64,000 nucleotides of DNA from an uncultured Flavobacteriaceae bacterium (GCA_947502975.1 CANNBV010000001.1:1054001-1118000), one strand, 5' to 3'; counted from the first letter of the stretch, positions 8,898 through 18,838 are shown. A program made the numbers and translations. Notes: a model not told the origin generated them from the sequence alone.

Positions 8898-10940
8898 TTA
8901 ATACTCAAGAATAAAGGCTCCCTTTTTACTAGTTTGATGAAAAGGAAGTTTTCGGTTTTTACAGATGACTTCCCAACGTTCTACATAAGATTTGTAATTG
9001 CTCCCATCTGCAATAATTAGTTTAGGTTTTAAGGAATCAATTAAACGGTTCAGGTTTACTTTTGGAGATTGCCTTAAAAGTACGTAGTCTGCTTTAAAAC
9101 CATTAACATTATAAACCCCCAAACTATCTACTACTAAAAGTTTCTTGTTGTTTAAAATATAAATAGGTGCTATACTATCTTGTGCATCACCTTTTAGATG
9201 TGTCTTGACAGTATAGTTTCTGACAATAGTGTTGGTAGAAGCAGTAATGCTATCAAAATCATTAGCAAACCTAATTTTGTCATTTTTAACATGCCCTAGT
9301 AGTGAATATCTACTTTTATGAAATACTATAAATTGTTTTTCGGGATTAGCGTATTCAGTATAAATAAAAACACATTGTACAATGCCAATAACAATTAATA
9401 GATATTTTAAATTAGTGTAATTCTTTCGAAAAAGCCATTTAAAAGCAGCGATTATCAATGCGTAAAAAGCTATAACATATAGCACACTAAAAGGAATATC
9501 TTGAAATATAAAAGCTTCTTGTTGAGAAACCCAATTCACAAAATTATTCATTAAACTAATACTGTATCCAAAGATTGATGCTAGAATATTGGGAAGAAGG
9601 TTTAAAACAGCGAGGGCAATAACTATTATTCCAAGCCCAAGGATAAAACCTAACAATGGAATAATAACTAAATTAGAAATAAAGAACAGCCCTGGAAATT
9701 GATGGAAATAGTATAAGCTTACAGGTATAATGCCAAATTGCGCAGCAATAGTTACTGTTAAAGTATGCCAATATGTATCTAAAAGCCAATTTTTGGGTTG
9801 CCATAACTTATATAATAAAGGGTCTATTGTAACAATAGATAAAACTGCCAGATAACTCAACTGAAAACCAACATCAAATATAAATAGAGGTTTAATTAGA
9901 AGAATAATTAAAATCGAAATGGCCAATGTGTTATATATGTTTGTTGGTCTTTTTAAATTCATTCCAATCGCTACTATACTAAACATGGTGACGGCTCTGG
10001 TGACTGAGGCAGATAATCCAGCAATTACTGCGAAACTCCAAAGTAATACAACCAATACGATGGTTTTTATAAGCCTGCCGTGTTTAAAACGCTCTAGAGG
10101 TTTAAGTACAAAGCTTAAAATGATTAAAATTATACCTACATGTAACCCTGAAACTGCAAGAATATGTATAGCTCCTGCATTGGTGTAGCTATTGTAAACT
10201 TCTTCGCTAATGTCCTGTCGTTGTCCGAGTAAAAGTGCATTTATTATGGCTAATTCATCAGGCTTAAAATTATAAGTTTTAAGCTTGGTATTAATATGAG
10301 TTCTAATGCTATTTGCGATTCCAAAAAGCGTAGTTTTATCAGTATCAAGTTTTAAAAGAGAATGGGGTTCAATAAATAATTGATGATAGATGTACTTTTT
10401 TTTAAGGTAACTTTTATAATCAAATTGCCCAGGGTTTAAAGGGGCATTTAAATTTTTGAAATCTGTTCTTATAAGAAAAACATCGTCAACTTTTAAATCA
10501 CTTACAATAGTATCATTTGAAATATTTATAATTGATTTCCCAGAGACATTTTGATCATCAATTTTGAAAATATCTATAACATATTTATCAGAATAAGTAC
10601 TAGGTTTTAAAACTTCTCGAATTCTAAATGTAATGGTATGCAATTCGTTTAAATCTTCAGAAATATATTTTGAATAGTGATTTGAAAAATTCTTTTGATT
10701 ATGAAGATTTACAGTAAGAATTCCAATGGAGATCATGGTTGAAAAAACAATAAAACCAAACCAGATATTTTTAGAAAATTGTTTTTTACTAACGAGAAAG
10801 ATGATGAAGGTTAATAGAACAAGAAGGGATGTCGATAAAATAGAGGTAAATAGAGGGATGTCGATAAAATAGCCTAATATAATACCAACTATAAGACATA
10901 TGGTAAGCTTTATTATTGTAAAGTTAAGCAGTTTCATCAA
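8898..10940 (-). CDS. comEC: ComEC/Rec2-family competence membrane protein
   Basis: A polytopic membrane protein related to the DNA-uptake channel ComEC. Residues 1-60 contain paired membrane helices, followed by a soluble DUF4131-like segment (about 90-200). The conserved competence-domain motif HILAVSGLHVGIILI lies near residues 259-273, and several more helices run to about residue 520. The C-terminal 150 residues are soluble but lack the HxHxDH metal site of the metallo-beta-lactamase domain of longer ComEC proteins. At 680 aa this is the shorter form. It lies 17 bases after an NlpC/P60 gene on the same strand. Natural competence of the organism is not shown by this gene alone. Confidence 0.88.
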   Translation of the reverse strand: MMKLLNFTIIKLTICLIVGIILGYFIDIPLFTSILSTSLLVLLTFIIFLVSKKQFSKNIWFGFIVFSTMISIGILTVNLHNQKNFSNHYSKYISEDLNELHTITFRIREVLKPSTYSDKYVIDIFKIDDQNVSGKSIINISNDTIVSDLKVDDVFLIRTDFKNLNAPLNPGQFDYKSYLKKKYIYHQLFIEPHSLLKLDTDKTTLFGIANSIRTHINTKLKTYNFKPDELAIINALLLGQRQDISEEVYNSYTNAGAIHILAVSGLHVGIILIILSFVLKPLERFKHGRLIKTIVLVVLLWSFAVIAGLSASVTRAVTMFSIVAIGMNLKRPTNIYNTLAISILIILLIKPLFIFDVGFQLSYLAVLSIVTIDPLLYKLWQPKNWLLDTYWHTLTVTIAAQFGIIPVSLYYFHQFPGLFFISNLVIIPLLGFILGLGIIVIALAVLNLLPNILASIFGYSISLMNNFVNWVSQQEAFIFQDIPFSVLYVIAFYALIIAAFKWLFRKNYTNLKYLLIVIGIVQCVFIYTEYANPEKQFIVFHKSRYSLLGHVKNDKIRFANDFDSITASTNTIVRNYTVKTHLKGDAQDSIAPIYILNNKKLLVVDSLGVYNVNGFKADYVLLRQSPKVNLNRLIDSLKPKLIIADGSNYKSYVERWEVICKNRKLPFHQTSKKGAFILEY

Positions 10941-10957
10941 GGCCTAATTTACTAAAA

Positions 10958-11500
10958 TTACTCTAGTACTCGACGCACTTCTGTAAAAGCAGATTTCCAA
11001 TAGGTTTCATTTAATGAAGAAATTATCACACCTTTTGAGGTTGTGGCATGAATAAAATAAATAGCATTATTTTTTATTTCTACAACAAGCCCAACATGAT
11101 TAATAAAATTCCTTCTGTTTTTTCCAGTTTTAAAAAACAATAAATCTCCTTTCAATGTTTCTCTAAGGGTTATTTTCTTTCCTTTTTTAGCTATATCTCG
11201 GGAAATTCTTGGAAGATAAATTTGATATGCTTTAAAGGATTCGTGTACTAATCCGGAACAATCCATTCCTTTTTTTGTGGTTCCGCCCCATTTGTATCGA
11301 GTTCCTAAAAATTGTTTAGAATACTCTATAATTTGAGAAGAAGTAGAGATGTTTTTAATTTTCGGATTAGATGTTTCAGAAGTTTTTGGTGTATCTCTTT
11401 GCTCTACCTTAGATTTTTTGGTTACTACTTTGGGACGTTTAGAAGATTTGCAAGAATTAAAACTTATCAGTATTACTAAAACAAAGATGAAATTTCGCAT
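10958..11500 (-). CDS. NlpC/P60 (C40) peptidoglycan endopeptidase lipoprotein
   Basis: A cell-wall hydrolase of the NlpC/P60 family, which usually cuts gamma-D-Glu/DAP bonds in peptidoglycan stem peptides. A signal peptide ends at a lipobox with Cys17 (LISFNSC). A charged linker covers 18-50 and the catalytic domain about 55-180. The catalytic residues read as Cys81 in GMDCSGLV, His135 in NHVGLVVE and His151 in FIHATTSKG. The protein is predicted to be anchored in the outer or inner membrane facing the periplasm. It precedes comEC on the same strand. Confidence 0.9.
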   Translation of the reverse strand: MRNFIFVLVILISFNSCKSSKRPKVVTKKSKVEQRDTPKTSETSNPKIKNISTSSQIIEYSKQFLGTRYKWGGTTKKGMDCSGLVHESFKAYQIYLPRISRDIAKKGKKITLRETLKGDLLFFKTGKNRRNFINHVGLVVEIKNNAIYFIHATTSKGVIISSLNETYWKSAFTEVRRVLE

Positions 11501-11548
11501 TGTGAAAAATAGTGAAATTATTGTAAATTTGAGAAAAGCTAGATTAAA

Positions 11549-11875
11549 ATGATTTGTTTAAATATTCTTGGAGATTACGGGTATTCATTTCAGAGTTTTT
11601 CTTTGTTAGGGCTTTTATTAATGATTTTCATTATTGTGTTTTTTGTTTTTTTACAATGGCTTATTTCGGGAAAGTCAATTAGTTTTAAAGTAAAAGAAGA
11701 CCAGAATTTAGGCAATTATACTTTAAATCTTAAACATGAGGAAATAATTGTCATTCCTGAAACTGAGAAGAGAGTGAATATATTGACTAAGATATTAGTT
11801 TGGGTTTTATCGGCATTTCTGATTTTCATACCGCTTTCTAAGTTATTAGGAATTGGTGATTATTGGTTTATGTAA
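11549..11875 (+). CDS. Small membrane protein of unknown function
   Basis: A 108-residue protein with two hydrophobic segments, about residues 17-40 (LLGLLLMIFIIVFFVFLQWL) and 82-104, separated by a soluble stretch of some 40 residues. I recognise no family. It is divergent from the NlpC/P60 gene (48 bases between starts), and its 3' end overlaps the convergent lpxB by 16 bases. The composition of the translation looks like a real flavobacterial membrane protein, not a shadow frame, because no other gene covers this stretch. Confidence 0.65.
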   Translation: MICLNILGDYGYSFQSFSLLGLLLMIFIIVFFVFLQWLISGKSISFKVKEDQNLGNYTLNLKHEEIIVIPETEKRVNILTKILVWVLSAFLIFIPLSKLLGIGDYWFM

Positions 11876-12972
11876 TCATAAATCAACTTCGCAGTTTTCT
11901 CGCTGGCACCTTTTCCACCGAGTTTTTGTTCTAGTTCATAATAATCAGTAAACATTATACTGCGATTTTTGTCATTCAAAACCCTTTCCAACTCAGTTTT
12001 TAATCGCTTCTTGTTAAAATCATTTTGAATCAATTCCGTCACTACTTCTTTATCCATAACTAAATTCACTAAAGAAATAAACTTTAAAGTGATAATCCGT
12101 TTTGCAATATGATATGAAATGGCACTTCCTTTATAGCAAACTACTTGCGGAACTTTAAACAATGCAGTTTCTAGAGTAGCTGTGCCCGAAGTTACCAATG
12201 CCGCATAGGAAACACTCAATAAATCATATGTTTTATTGGCAATAAAACTAACGTTATTATGCTTTATAAAAGTCTGATAAAATTCAAAATCTTGACTTGG
12301 TGCACCAGCTATCACAAATTGGTAATTTGGAAAATCAGGTATCATACTTAGCATCACTGAAAGCATTTTGGTAATCTCTTGTTTTCTACTTCCAGGAAGT
12401 AATGCAATTATAGGTTTATCGTTAAGATTGTGGGTTTCTCTAAATGTCTTAGGATTAACCTGAATTCTGTTTGCAATCGCATCAATTAAAGGATGACCTA
12501 CAAATTCTACATTGTAGTCATACTTTTTGTAAAATGGTTTTACAAATGGTAAGATTACAAACATGTTGTCAATATCACGTTTTATAGCTTTTACTCTGCT
12601 GGCTCTAGATGCCCAAACCTGCGGGGAAATATAGTAATTGGTCTTGAAACCTTGAGTTTTTGCCCATTTTGCTATACGTAAATTAAACCCAGAGTTGTCA
12701 ATAAAAATTACCACATCGGGATTGAAATTTGCAATATCACTTTTACAAAACGAAATAAGTTTGAAGATTTTACGAAGGTTTAGCAATACTTCAGTAAACC
12801 CCATAAAAGCACGTTCTTTATAGTGTTTTACTAAAACACCACCAGCTTCTTGCATTAAATCACCGCCCCAAAATCTAATATCAGCACCTGCATCAACATG
12901 CAACAATGCTTTCATTAAATTTGAGCCATGTAAGTCTCCGGAAGCTTCTCCAGCAAGAATGTAATATTTCAT
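11860..12972 (-). CDS. lpxB: Lipid-A-disaccharide synthase
   Basis: A glycosyltransferase (GT19) that joins UDP-2,3-diacylglucosamine and lipid X to form the lipid A disaccharide at the cytoplasmic membrane. Family features are MKYYILAGEASGDLHGS at the N-terminus, FWGGDLMQEAGG, the ISPQVWASR segment, VGHPLID, LLPGSRKQEI and the late TSGTATLETALF. Its length of 370 aa is normal. The gene is followed on the same strand by nothing closer than the NlpC/P60 gene, and lies downstream of a small membrane gene and surE. The surE-orf-lpxB order is common in flavobacteria. Confidence 0.95.
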   Translation of the reverse strand: MKYYILAGEASGDLHGSNLMKALLHVDAGADIRFWGGDLMQEAGGVLVKHYKERAFMGFTEVLLNLRKIFKLISFCKSDIANFNPDVVIFIDNSGFNLRIAKWAKTQGFKTNYYISPQVWASRASRVKAIKRDIDNMFVILPFVKPFYKKYDYNVEFVGHPLIDAIANRIQVNPKTFRETHNLNDKPIIALLPGSRKQEITKMLSVMLSMIPDFPNYQFVIAGAPSQDFEFYQTFIKHNNVSFIANKTYDLLSVSYAALVTSGTATLETALFKVPQVVCYKGSAISYHIAKRIITLKFISLVNLVMDKEVVTELIQNDFNKKRLKTELERVLNDKNRSIMFTDYYELEQKLGGKGASEKTAKLIYDYINQ

Positions 12973-13024
12973 TTTTATAATGGGTTGAACGCAGTCACGT
13001 TCTATTTACTATTTCAAAATTTAA

Positions 13025-13306
13025 TTAAAATAATTTTATCACAAACGTAAACACAGCTATAAACACGGTGATTAATAAAACACCTCTAGCTCTATAATCT
13101 TGTTTTTTCTTAATAAAAATAAAGAAGGCTATTAGGTTTAGAACAGCACCTAAACTAATTAGTTTGCCTAAAAAACCTTCTGTATAAGCTGCTTTTATTA
13201 CTGTGATAAAATCATCACCATCACCCAAGAGTTGTGAAGTGATAAATAAGCCTATTGCATTGGCTATTAAACCGACAAAAATTCCAATTCCAAGTTCTTT
13301 TTTCAT
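13025..13306 (-). CDS. Conserved small membrane protein between surE and lpxB
   Basis: A 93-residue protein with three likely membrane helices: about 5-24 (LGIGIFVGLIANAIGLFI), 47-66 (LISLGAVLNLIAFFIFI) and 74-93. KKKQDYRARG forms a positive loop between the last two. I do not recognise a named family. It starts immediately after the surE stop codon (stop at 13307) and so is translationally close-packed with surE; lpxB follows 52 bases later. An envelope role is only a guess from context. Confidence 0.7.
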   Translation of the reverse strand: MKKELGIGIFVGLIANAIGLFITSQLLGDGDDFITVIKAAYTEGFLGKLISLGAVLNLIAFFIFIKKKQDYRARGVLLITVFIAVFTFVIKLF

Positions 13307-14095
13307 TTATGTGTTTTCAATATCATTAAAATTCCAAGTGTTCAAATCGTCTAAAAAACTATGCGCTGTGAGATCAAACTGCACAGGAACAATAGAAATA
13401 TAGTTGTTTTCTAGTGCCCACTCATCAGTATCTTCGCCACCGTCTAAATTCACGAACTTTCCGGTAAGCCAATAATAATCTCTTCCTTGTGGGGTCTTAC
13501 GTTTATCAAATTCTTCCACCCAATTAGCGCGTGCTTGTCTACAAATTTTTATGCCTTTAATAGCAGATTGAGGAATATCGGGTATGTTAACATTTAATAC
13601 AACTCCTTGCTTTAATCCATGTTGCAATACATTTTCTGTAATGGTTTTTACAAAAGTTTTGCAAGCATCAAATTTTGCGCTCCATTTATAATTTAGTAAA
13701 GAAAAACCAATTGCAGGAATACCTTCAATACCCGCTTCAATAGCTGCACTCATGGTTCCAGAATAAATAACATTTATTGAAGAGTTTGAGCCGTGATTAA
13801 TCCCAGATACGCATATGTCAGGACGCCTGTCAAGAATTTCACGAACTGCCAATTTTACACAATCTGCCGGTGTGCCAGAACATGTGTATTCTAAATGTGT
13901 TGCGTTTGGCACTTCAATTTGTTCAACGTATAATGTAGAATCCACAGTAATAGCATGTCCTTTCGCGCTTTGAGGACTGTCTGGAGCTACTACTACAACA
14001 TCACCAATGGTCAGCATCACGTCAATTAGGGTACGTATACCTTGGGCAGTAATACCATCGTCATTTGTAACTAAAATCAAAGGTTTCTTCAACAT
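13307..14095 (-). CDS. surE: 5'/3'-nucleotidase SurE
   Basis: A metal-dependent survival-protein nucleotidase acting on nucleoside 5'- and 3'-monophosphates in the cytoplasm. The N-terminal motif LVTNDDGITAQGIRTL carries the two Asp ligands, GHAITVD follows, and GINHGSNSSINVIYSGT with AAIEAG carries the Asn ligand and the SurE signature. The 262-aa length is typical. It heads a minus-strand group with a small membrane protein and lpxB. The 163 bases to the divergent prc gene must contain both promoters. Confidence 0.95.
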   Translation of the reverse strand: MLKKPLILVTNDDGITAQGIRTLIDVMLTIGDVVVVAPDSPQSAKGHAITVDSTLYVEQIEVPNATHLEYTCSGTPADCVKLAVREILDRRPDICVSGINHGSNSSINVIYSGTMSAAIEAGIEGIPAIGFSLLNYKWSAKFDACKTFVKTITENVLQHGLKQGVVLNVNIPDIPQSAIKGIKICRQARANWVEEFDKRKTPQGRDYYWLTGKFVNLDGGEDTDEWALENNYISIVPVQFDLTAHSFLDDLNTWNFNDIENT

Positions 14096-14258
14096 AAAAT
14101 CAGCTTAATTTTAAGCACTGCTAAAATACATAATTTCTTATGTAAAGTCTTGTTTTGTTTGCTTTAACAAAAAATTAGGGGGATGTCCGTTCAATGGCAC
14201 GGTTTTTTCAGTATTTTAGTGAATTGATAAATGAATTAAAAGGCTTTTATTTAAGAAT

Positions 14259-16406
14259 ATGAAAGATATGATGAAAAAGAATTATAAGGTTTTACTGTTA
14301 GTGTTGTTATTGGCGTTTGCTTCATGCAGCTTTACTTCAAAAACATTTGACGATACTGATAAGGATAAATTGTTAATACAAGTAATAACTTATGTATTAC
14401 AAAACTGGCATTTTGATCCTATAAAGATGAATGATAAATTTTCTGAGGAATTATTTAATGATTACATCGAGCGTGTCGATCCAGGGAAACGTTATTTCTA
14501 CAAATCAGATTACAAAGAATTTGAGAAGTACAAAACAGATTTAGATGATCAATTAAAGGCATTTGATATTACATTTTTTAATGTGGTACATAATCGAATG
14601 ATGGAGCGTATTGAGGAAACAAAAAACATATATAAAGATGTGTTATCTCAACCTTTTGACTATTCTATTGATGAAGTTTTTGATACAGATTATGACAAGA
14701 TTGATTTTGTTAGTAACAAAAAGGAGATGAAAGAGCGTTGGAGAAAACAATTAAAGTTTTCTACTATATCAAACTATGATGATCTTAAACAACAGGAAAA
14801 ACAGGCCAAAGCAAAAGATTCTGAATATGTAATGAAAACCGATACTGAAATTGAAAAAGAAGCCCGGGAGGCGGCACTAAGGTCTATAAATATATATTTT
14901 TATGATAATCTTGATGACCTAACCCGAGAAGAATGGTTTTCAATGTATGTAAATGCTATTGTTGAAGAGTTTGATCCACATACCTACTATTTGGCGCCTA
15001 GAGATAAAGAAGGTTTTGATACGCAAATGTCTGGAAAGTTAGAAGGTATTGGCGCTAGATTGACGAAAAGCATGGATTATATCAAAATTGTGGAATTAAT
15101 TTCTGGTGGTCCAGCATGGAGAAGTCAATTGCTTGAAGTTGAGGATGTTATTTTGAAAGTAAAGCAAGAAGATGAGGAGGTTGGAATTGATATAGTTGGT
15201 ATGCGTATTGGTGATGCTATTAAATATATTAAAGGACCAAAGGGTACCAAAGTAACTTTGACGATTAAGAAAGTAGATGGTACTATAGAAGATGTGACTT
15301 TAGTAAGGGATGTAGTAGAATTAGGAGAAACTTATGCCAAGGCATCAATAGTTGAAAAGGATAATAAAAAGTATGGTATTATCAATTTACCTCGTTTTTA
15401 TGTAGATTTTGAAGATTATAAAAACTTGAATGCTGCTATTGATGTTCGTAAGGAAATTGAGCGTTTAAAAGCAGAAGGAATGGAGGGCTTAATTTTGGAT
15501 TTAAGAAATAATGGAGGAGGGTCGTTGCCAGCAGTCGTTGATATGGCAGGTCTTTTCATAAAAGAAGGTCCAGTGGTGCAAGTACGTTCTACAGGAGCTC
15601 CAAAAGAAGTACTTCGAGATAGAGATCAATCTATAGCTTGGGATGGTCCATTAGTGATTTTGGTTAATGAATTATCTGCTTCTGCTTCTGAAATTATGGC
15701 TGCAGCAATGCAAGATTATAAGCGTGCTATTGTAATTGGTAGCAAACAAACTTATGGTAAAGGAACTGTGCAAAATGTTTACCCTCTTAATAGTATGGTT
15801 AGAAATAATACAGGAGGAGACTTAGGCGCATTAGCTTTTACAACCCAAAAATATTATAGAATTAATGGAGGCTCGGTTCAGTTAGAGGGTGTTAAGAGTG
15901 ATGTGCAAGTTCCAGGGCGTTTTAGTTTTATTGAAGTAGGCGAGAAAGAAAAAGAAAATCCGTTACCATATGATGAAATTGATCCTGCTGAATATCAAAC
16001 TTGGGATAATTATTTTGATTATGATAAAGCTATAAGCAAGAGTAAAGAACGTATGAGTAGTAATAATCAGTTGAAGTTAATAGAGGAAAACGCTAGATGG
16101 GTAAAGCGTCAAATTGATGAAACAGAATTTTCTTTAAACTACGAATCGTATAAAAAACAAATAGAATTGAATGAAGAAGAAGCTAAACGTTTCGATCCAA
16201 TTTCAAGTTATAAAACAAATTTAACCTTTTCACCTACAAATTTTGAAAAGCAATTGTTCGCAAGTGATACTACCAATTTGCAAGAGAAACGTGAGAGATG
16301 GTATAAGAGTCTAAGTAAGGATGTTTATGTTGAAGAAGCAGTAAACGTGCTCGAAGATTTAAAAATGGCTTATAGTATTAAAAAGGTTGCTAAGGTAAAA
16401 GACTAA
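14259..16406 (+). CDS. prc: Tail-specific (C-terminal processing) protease, S41, lipoprotein
   Basis: A periplasmic protease that degrades or trims proteins from the C-terminus. A signal sequence with a lipobox (LLAFASC) suggests lipid anchoring. The N-terminal domain is followed by a PDZ domain (about 255-345, GKLEGIGARL onward) and the S41 peptidase core. The catalytic dyad reads as Ser475 in SASASE and Lys501 in TYGKGTVQ, with spacing close to that of the E. coli enzyme. The C-terminal 150 residues are the charged Prc-type tail. A length of 715 aa fits. An ABC permease gene starts 6 bases downstream. Confidence 0.95.
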   Translation: MKDMMKKNYKVLLLVLLLAFASCSFTSKTFDDTDKDKLLIQVITYVLQNWHFDPIKMNDKFSEELFNDYIERVDPGKRYFYKSDYKEFEKYKTDLDDQLKAFDITFFNVVHNRMMERIEETKNIYKDVLSQPFDYSIDEVFDTDYDKIDFVSNKKEMKERWRKQLKFSTISNYDDLKQQEKQAKAKDSEYVMKTDTEIEKEAREAALRSINIYFYDNLDDLTREEWFSMYVNAIVEEFDPHTYYLAPRDKEGFDTQMSGKLEGIGARLTKSMDYIKIVELISGGPAWRSQLLEVEDVILKVKQEDEEVGIDIVGMRIGDAIKYIKGPKGTKVTLTIKKVDGTIEDVTLVRDVVELGETYAKASIVEKDNKKYGIINLPRFYVDFEDYKNLNAAIDVRKEIERLKAEGMEGLILDLRNNGGGSLPAVVDMAGLFIKEGPVVQVRSTGAPKEVLRDRDQSIAWDGPLVILVNELSASASEIMAAAMQDYKRAIVIGSKQTYGKGTVQNVYPLNSMVRNNTGGDLGALAFTTQKYYRINGGSVQLEGVKSDVQVPGRFSFIEVGEKEKENPLPYDEIDPAEYQTWDNYFDYDKAISKSKERMSSNNQLKLIEENARWVKRQIDETEFSLNYESYKKQIELNEEEAKRFDPISSYKTNLTFSPTNFEKQLFASDTTNLQEKRERWYKSLSKDVYVEEAVNVLEDLKMAYSIKKVAKVKD

Positions 16407-16412
16407 GGCTTC

Positions 16413-17507
16413 ATGAGTAATATTTCAAACTCACTAAAAAAATTAGCGCTCCAAAAGTTTAAAAAGAACTTTTGGGGCGTTTTCAGTTTCGGTTTTATAG
16501 TTTTTGTAGGATTGGTGTCGATTTTTGCCTATGTTTTTGCTCCTGATAATTCTCAGTATGCTAACCAAATGCATTTGTCGATTCACTCTAAAGCCCCCGG
16601 GTTTAAGGTTGAGATGCTCACCATACCATCCAAAGTAAAAAATAAACAAACAGCTTTTGGAAAAATATTTTTTGGAATTAAAAATACCGATACTGAAGTC
16701 CCGATTTCCAGTTACAGTTTAGATACTAAAAACTTGAATTATACCGAGTATGCTTCAGACGGATTAGAAGGTGTTGAAAAATCGATACCATTATCTAGTT
16801 TTTATAGTACAGATATTAAAGACTTTATAAAAGAGAAAAGTTTTGTTTTTGGGACTGACAAATACGGACGTGATTTGTTAAGTCGTGTTTTAGTAGGTGC
16901 TAGGATTTCATTTTTTATTGGTTTTGTGGCAGTTTTTATTTCATTAGTCATTGGAATTCTAATGGGAAGTTTAGCCGGTTATTTTGGAGGAAAAGTAGAT
17001 GCAGCTATTATGTGGATTATAAACGTTACATGGTCTATCCCTACATTGCTTTTGGTGATAGCCATAACCTTAGCCTTAGGAAAAGGGTTTTGGCAAGTGT
17101 TTATTGCGGTAGGATTAACCATGTGGGTAGAGGTGGCGCGTGTAGTGCGTGGCCAGATAATTAGCACAAAAGAAATGCAATATGTTACAGCAGCAAGAGC
17201 TTTGGGTTATAACGATTTCAGAATTATTACGAAGCATATTCTCCCAAATATAATGGCGCCGGTTATTGTTATTTCTGCAGCAAATTTCGCAGCAGCTATT
17301 TTAATAGAAAGCGGACTTAGTTTTTTGGGAATAGGAGCGCAACCACCAATGGCAAGTTGGGGTGCAATGATTAAAGATCATTACAATTATATTATTCTGG
17401 GGAAACCCTATCTAGCTATGATACCAGGACTTTGTATTATGAGTTTGGTAATGGCGTTTATGCTGATTGGTAATGCCTTAAGAGATGCCTTGGATGTAAA
17501 AAGTTAA
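16413..17507 (+). CDS. Peptide/nickel-type ABC transporter permease (OppC/DppC family)
   Basis: An inner-membrane permease subunit of a binding-protein-dependent transporter. After the first helix (about 25-47) there is an unusually long periplasmic segment (about 50-150). The BPD permease core carries the FGTDKYGRDLLSR motif typical of OppC-type subunits, and the EAA loop reads EMQYVTAARALGYNDFRII with ILPNIMAP. No partner permease (OppB), ATPase or binding protein is nearby, so the rest of the transporter must be encoded elsewhere. The gene sits 6 bases after prc and its last 4 bases overlap the convergent esterase gene. Confidence 0.9.
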   Translation: MSNISNSLKKLALQKFKKNFWGVFSFGFIVFVGLVSIFAYVFAPDNSQYANQMHLSIHSKAPGFKVEMLTIPSKVKNKQTAFGKIFFGIKNTDTEVPISSYSLDTKNLNYTEYASDGLEGVEKSIPLSSFYSTDIKDFIKEKSFVFGTDKYGRDLLSRVLVGARISFFIGFVAVFISLVIGILMGSLAGYFGGKVDAAIMWIINVTWSIPTLLLVIAITLALGKGFWQVFIAVGLTMWVEVARVVRGQIISTKEMQYVTAARALGYNDFRIITKHILPNIMAPVIVISAANFAAAILIESGLSFLGIGAQPPMASWGAMIKDHYNYIILGKPYLAMIPGLCIMSLVMAFMLIGNALRDALDVKS

Positions 17508-18748
17508 TGTTTAACAAGTTTTACGTTTTTATTCAAGTGATTAATTTCATCAGATATTTTAACAACATAGATTCCCGAAGGATAGTTGAAATCTAATGTA
17601 ATTTTGTTTGTCCTTGTTGGAGCACTTGAGTAAACTAAGCTTCCAGAAATACTAAAGATTTTAAAGGATAGTTTGTACTCTTTTATATTGGATACATTTA
17701 ATTCAGTTTGTGTAGAATTAAGGTGTAAATTGACGGTATCTAAACTATAGTCAATAGATGAATTGTCTAAAGTTGTTGGACATAAAATGTTATTAAAAAA
17801 AATAGTGCACTCATTTAATACATTGTTTGAAGCAGTTATATCATTTAAATAACTTACATGTGAATTACTGTTAATAGCTATTAATGTGTTTTCGATGGCT
17901 TCAGAAGTAGCCTTTAAATGTATTGAGCTGCTGCCACTAGCGTTAATAATATTGGAGCCAAAAAATGTGAGAAACCCATTTCCGTATGGTACTACTGTGT
18001 CATTAATGTCATGAGCAGAAAATATTGGTGGGTCGTTGCTGTCTATTAAATTGGTATCAAGGATGGCTCCAGAGAAGTTGATTACCCCATTAACACTTGA
18101 ATCAAACAGAAGGTTAGTGCTACTGTTACCCTCAATTCCTCCATTATTAGATATAGCTGTACTAATAACTGTACTCAACGTGTCATCAGAATCTATAAAA
18201 GCTACATGATTTGCTACAATGGCGCCAGCTGAAATACCTCCAACAAAAATTTGATCAGGGTCTATTTTATATGTGTTAGATGAAGCTGCATCTTCTTTAA
18301 GAAATCGAACTGCAGCTCTCATGTCCGAAACACTTTTTATGATTTGGTCTACTATTTCACTTTCTTCAGGAAACGGAAATACAGGGCCATCATATAACCT
18401 ATAGTCTATAGCTACCGTAACAAAACCTCGTTGAGCGAAAAAGGAGCATAAGCCCTCCATTTCTCCTCGTGTTCCTGTTACAAAAGAGCCTCCAAAAGCA
18501 AGTAAAATTACTGGTCTTGTAGAGGCTGAGTCATTATTAGGTTCGTAGATATCCATGAATAAATCAGTATTATTTCCTTGAACAGTAGTATTGTTTCCAA
18601 ACAATACATTTTTCGTTGATATAACTGTTGAAAAAAAATCGGTTACATATCTATTCGAACTACAACTTGTATGTTGATTTTGCCCTAAACAATCTATGCT
18701 AAAAACAAAGAATAAGATAAAGGAAAATACTAGAGTGTACCTATACAT
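17504..18748 (-). CDS. Secreted alpha/beta-hydrolase (carboxylesterase type) with T9SS sorting domain
   Basis: A secreted esterase-like enzyme. A signal peptide covers about residues 1-22 (ends SIDCLGQ). The hydrolase core has LLAFGGSFVTG in place of the usual HGG oxyanion segment and the nucleophile elbow GGISAG near residues 170-175. It probably also has Asp in HDINDTVVPYG and His in NSHVSY as the rest of the triad. The last 75 residues form a type IX secretion C-terminal domain (YKLSFKIFSISG, then SGIYVVKISDE and a KLVKH end). This is the only clear T9SS substrate in the window. The substrate is unknown. Confidence 0.85.
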   Translation of the reverse strand: MYRYTLVFSFILFFVFSIDCLGQNQHTSCSSNRYVTDFFSTVISTKNVLFGNNTTVQGNNTDLFMDIYEPNNDSASTRPVILLAFGGSFVTGTRGEMEGLCSFFAQRGFVTVAIDYRLYDGPVFPFPEESEIVDQIIKSVSDMRAAVRFLKEDAASSNTYKIDPDQIFVGGISAGAIVANHVAFIDSDDTLSTVISTAISNNGGIEGNSSTNLLFDSSVNGVINFSGAILDTNLIDSNDPPIFSAHDINDTVVPYGNGFLTFFGSNIINASGSSSIHLKATSEAIENTLIAINSNSHVSYLNDITASNNVLNECTIFFNNILCPTTLDNSSIDYSLDTVNLHLNSTQTELNVSNIKEYKLSFKIFSISGSLVYSSAPTRTNKITLDFNYPSGIYVVKISDEINHLNKNVKLVKH

Positions 18749-18838
18749 CTGTTTGAATTTTTTGCAGTATAAAAATATTTTTTTTAAAAAATGAATTCTA
18801 AAAAAGCAGGTGAAACACCAATAAATTGTTATAAAGTC

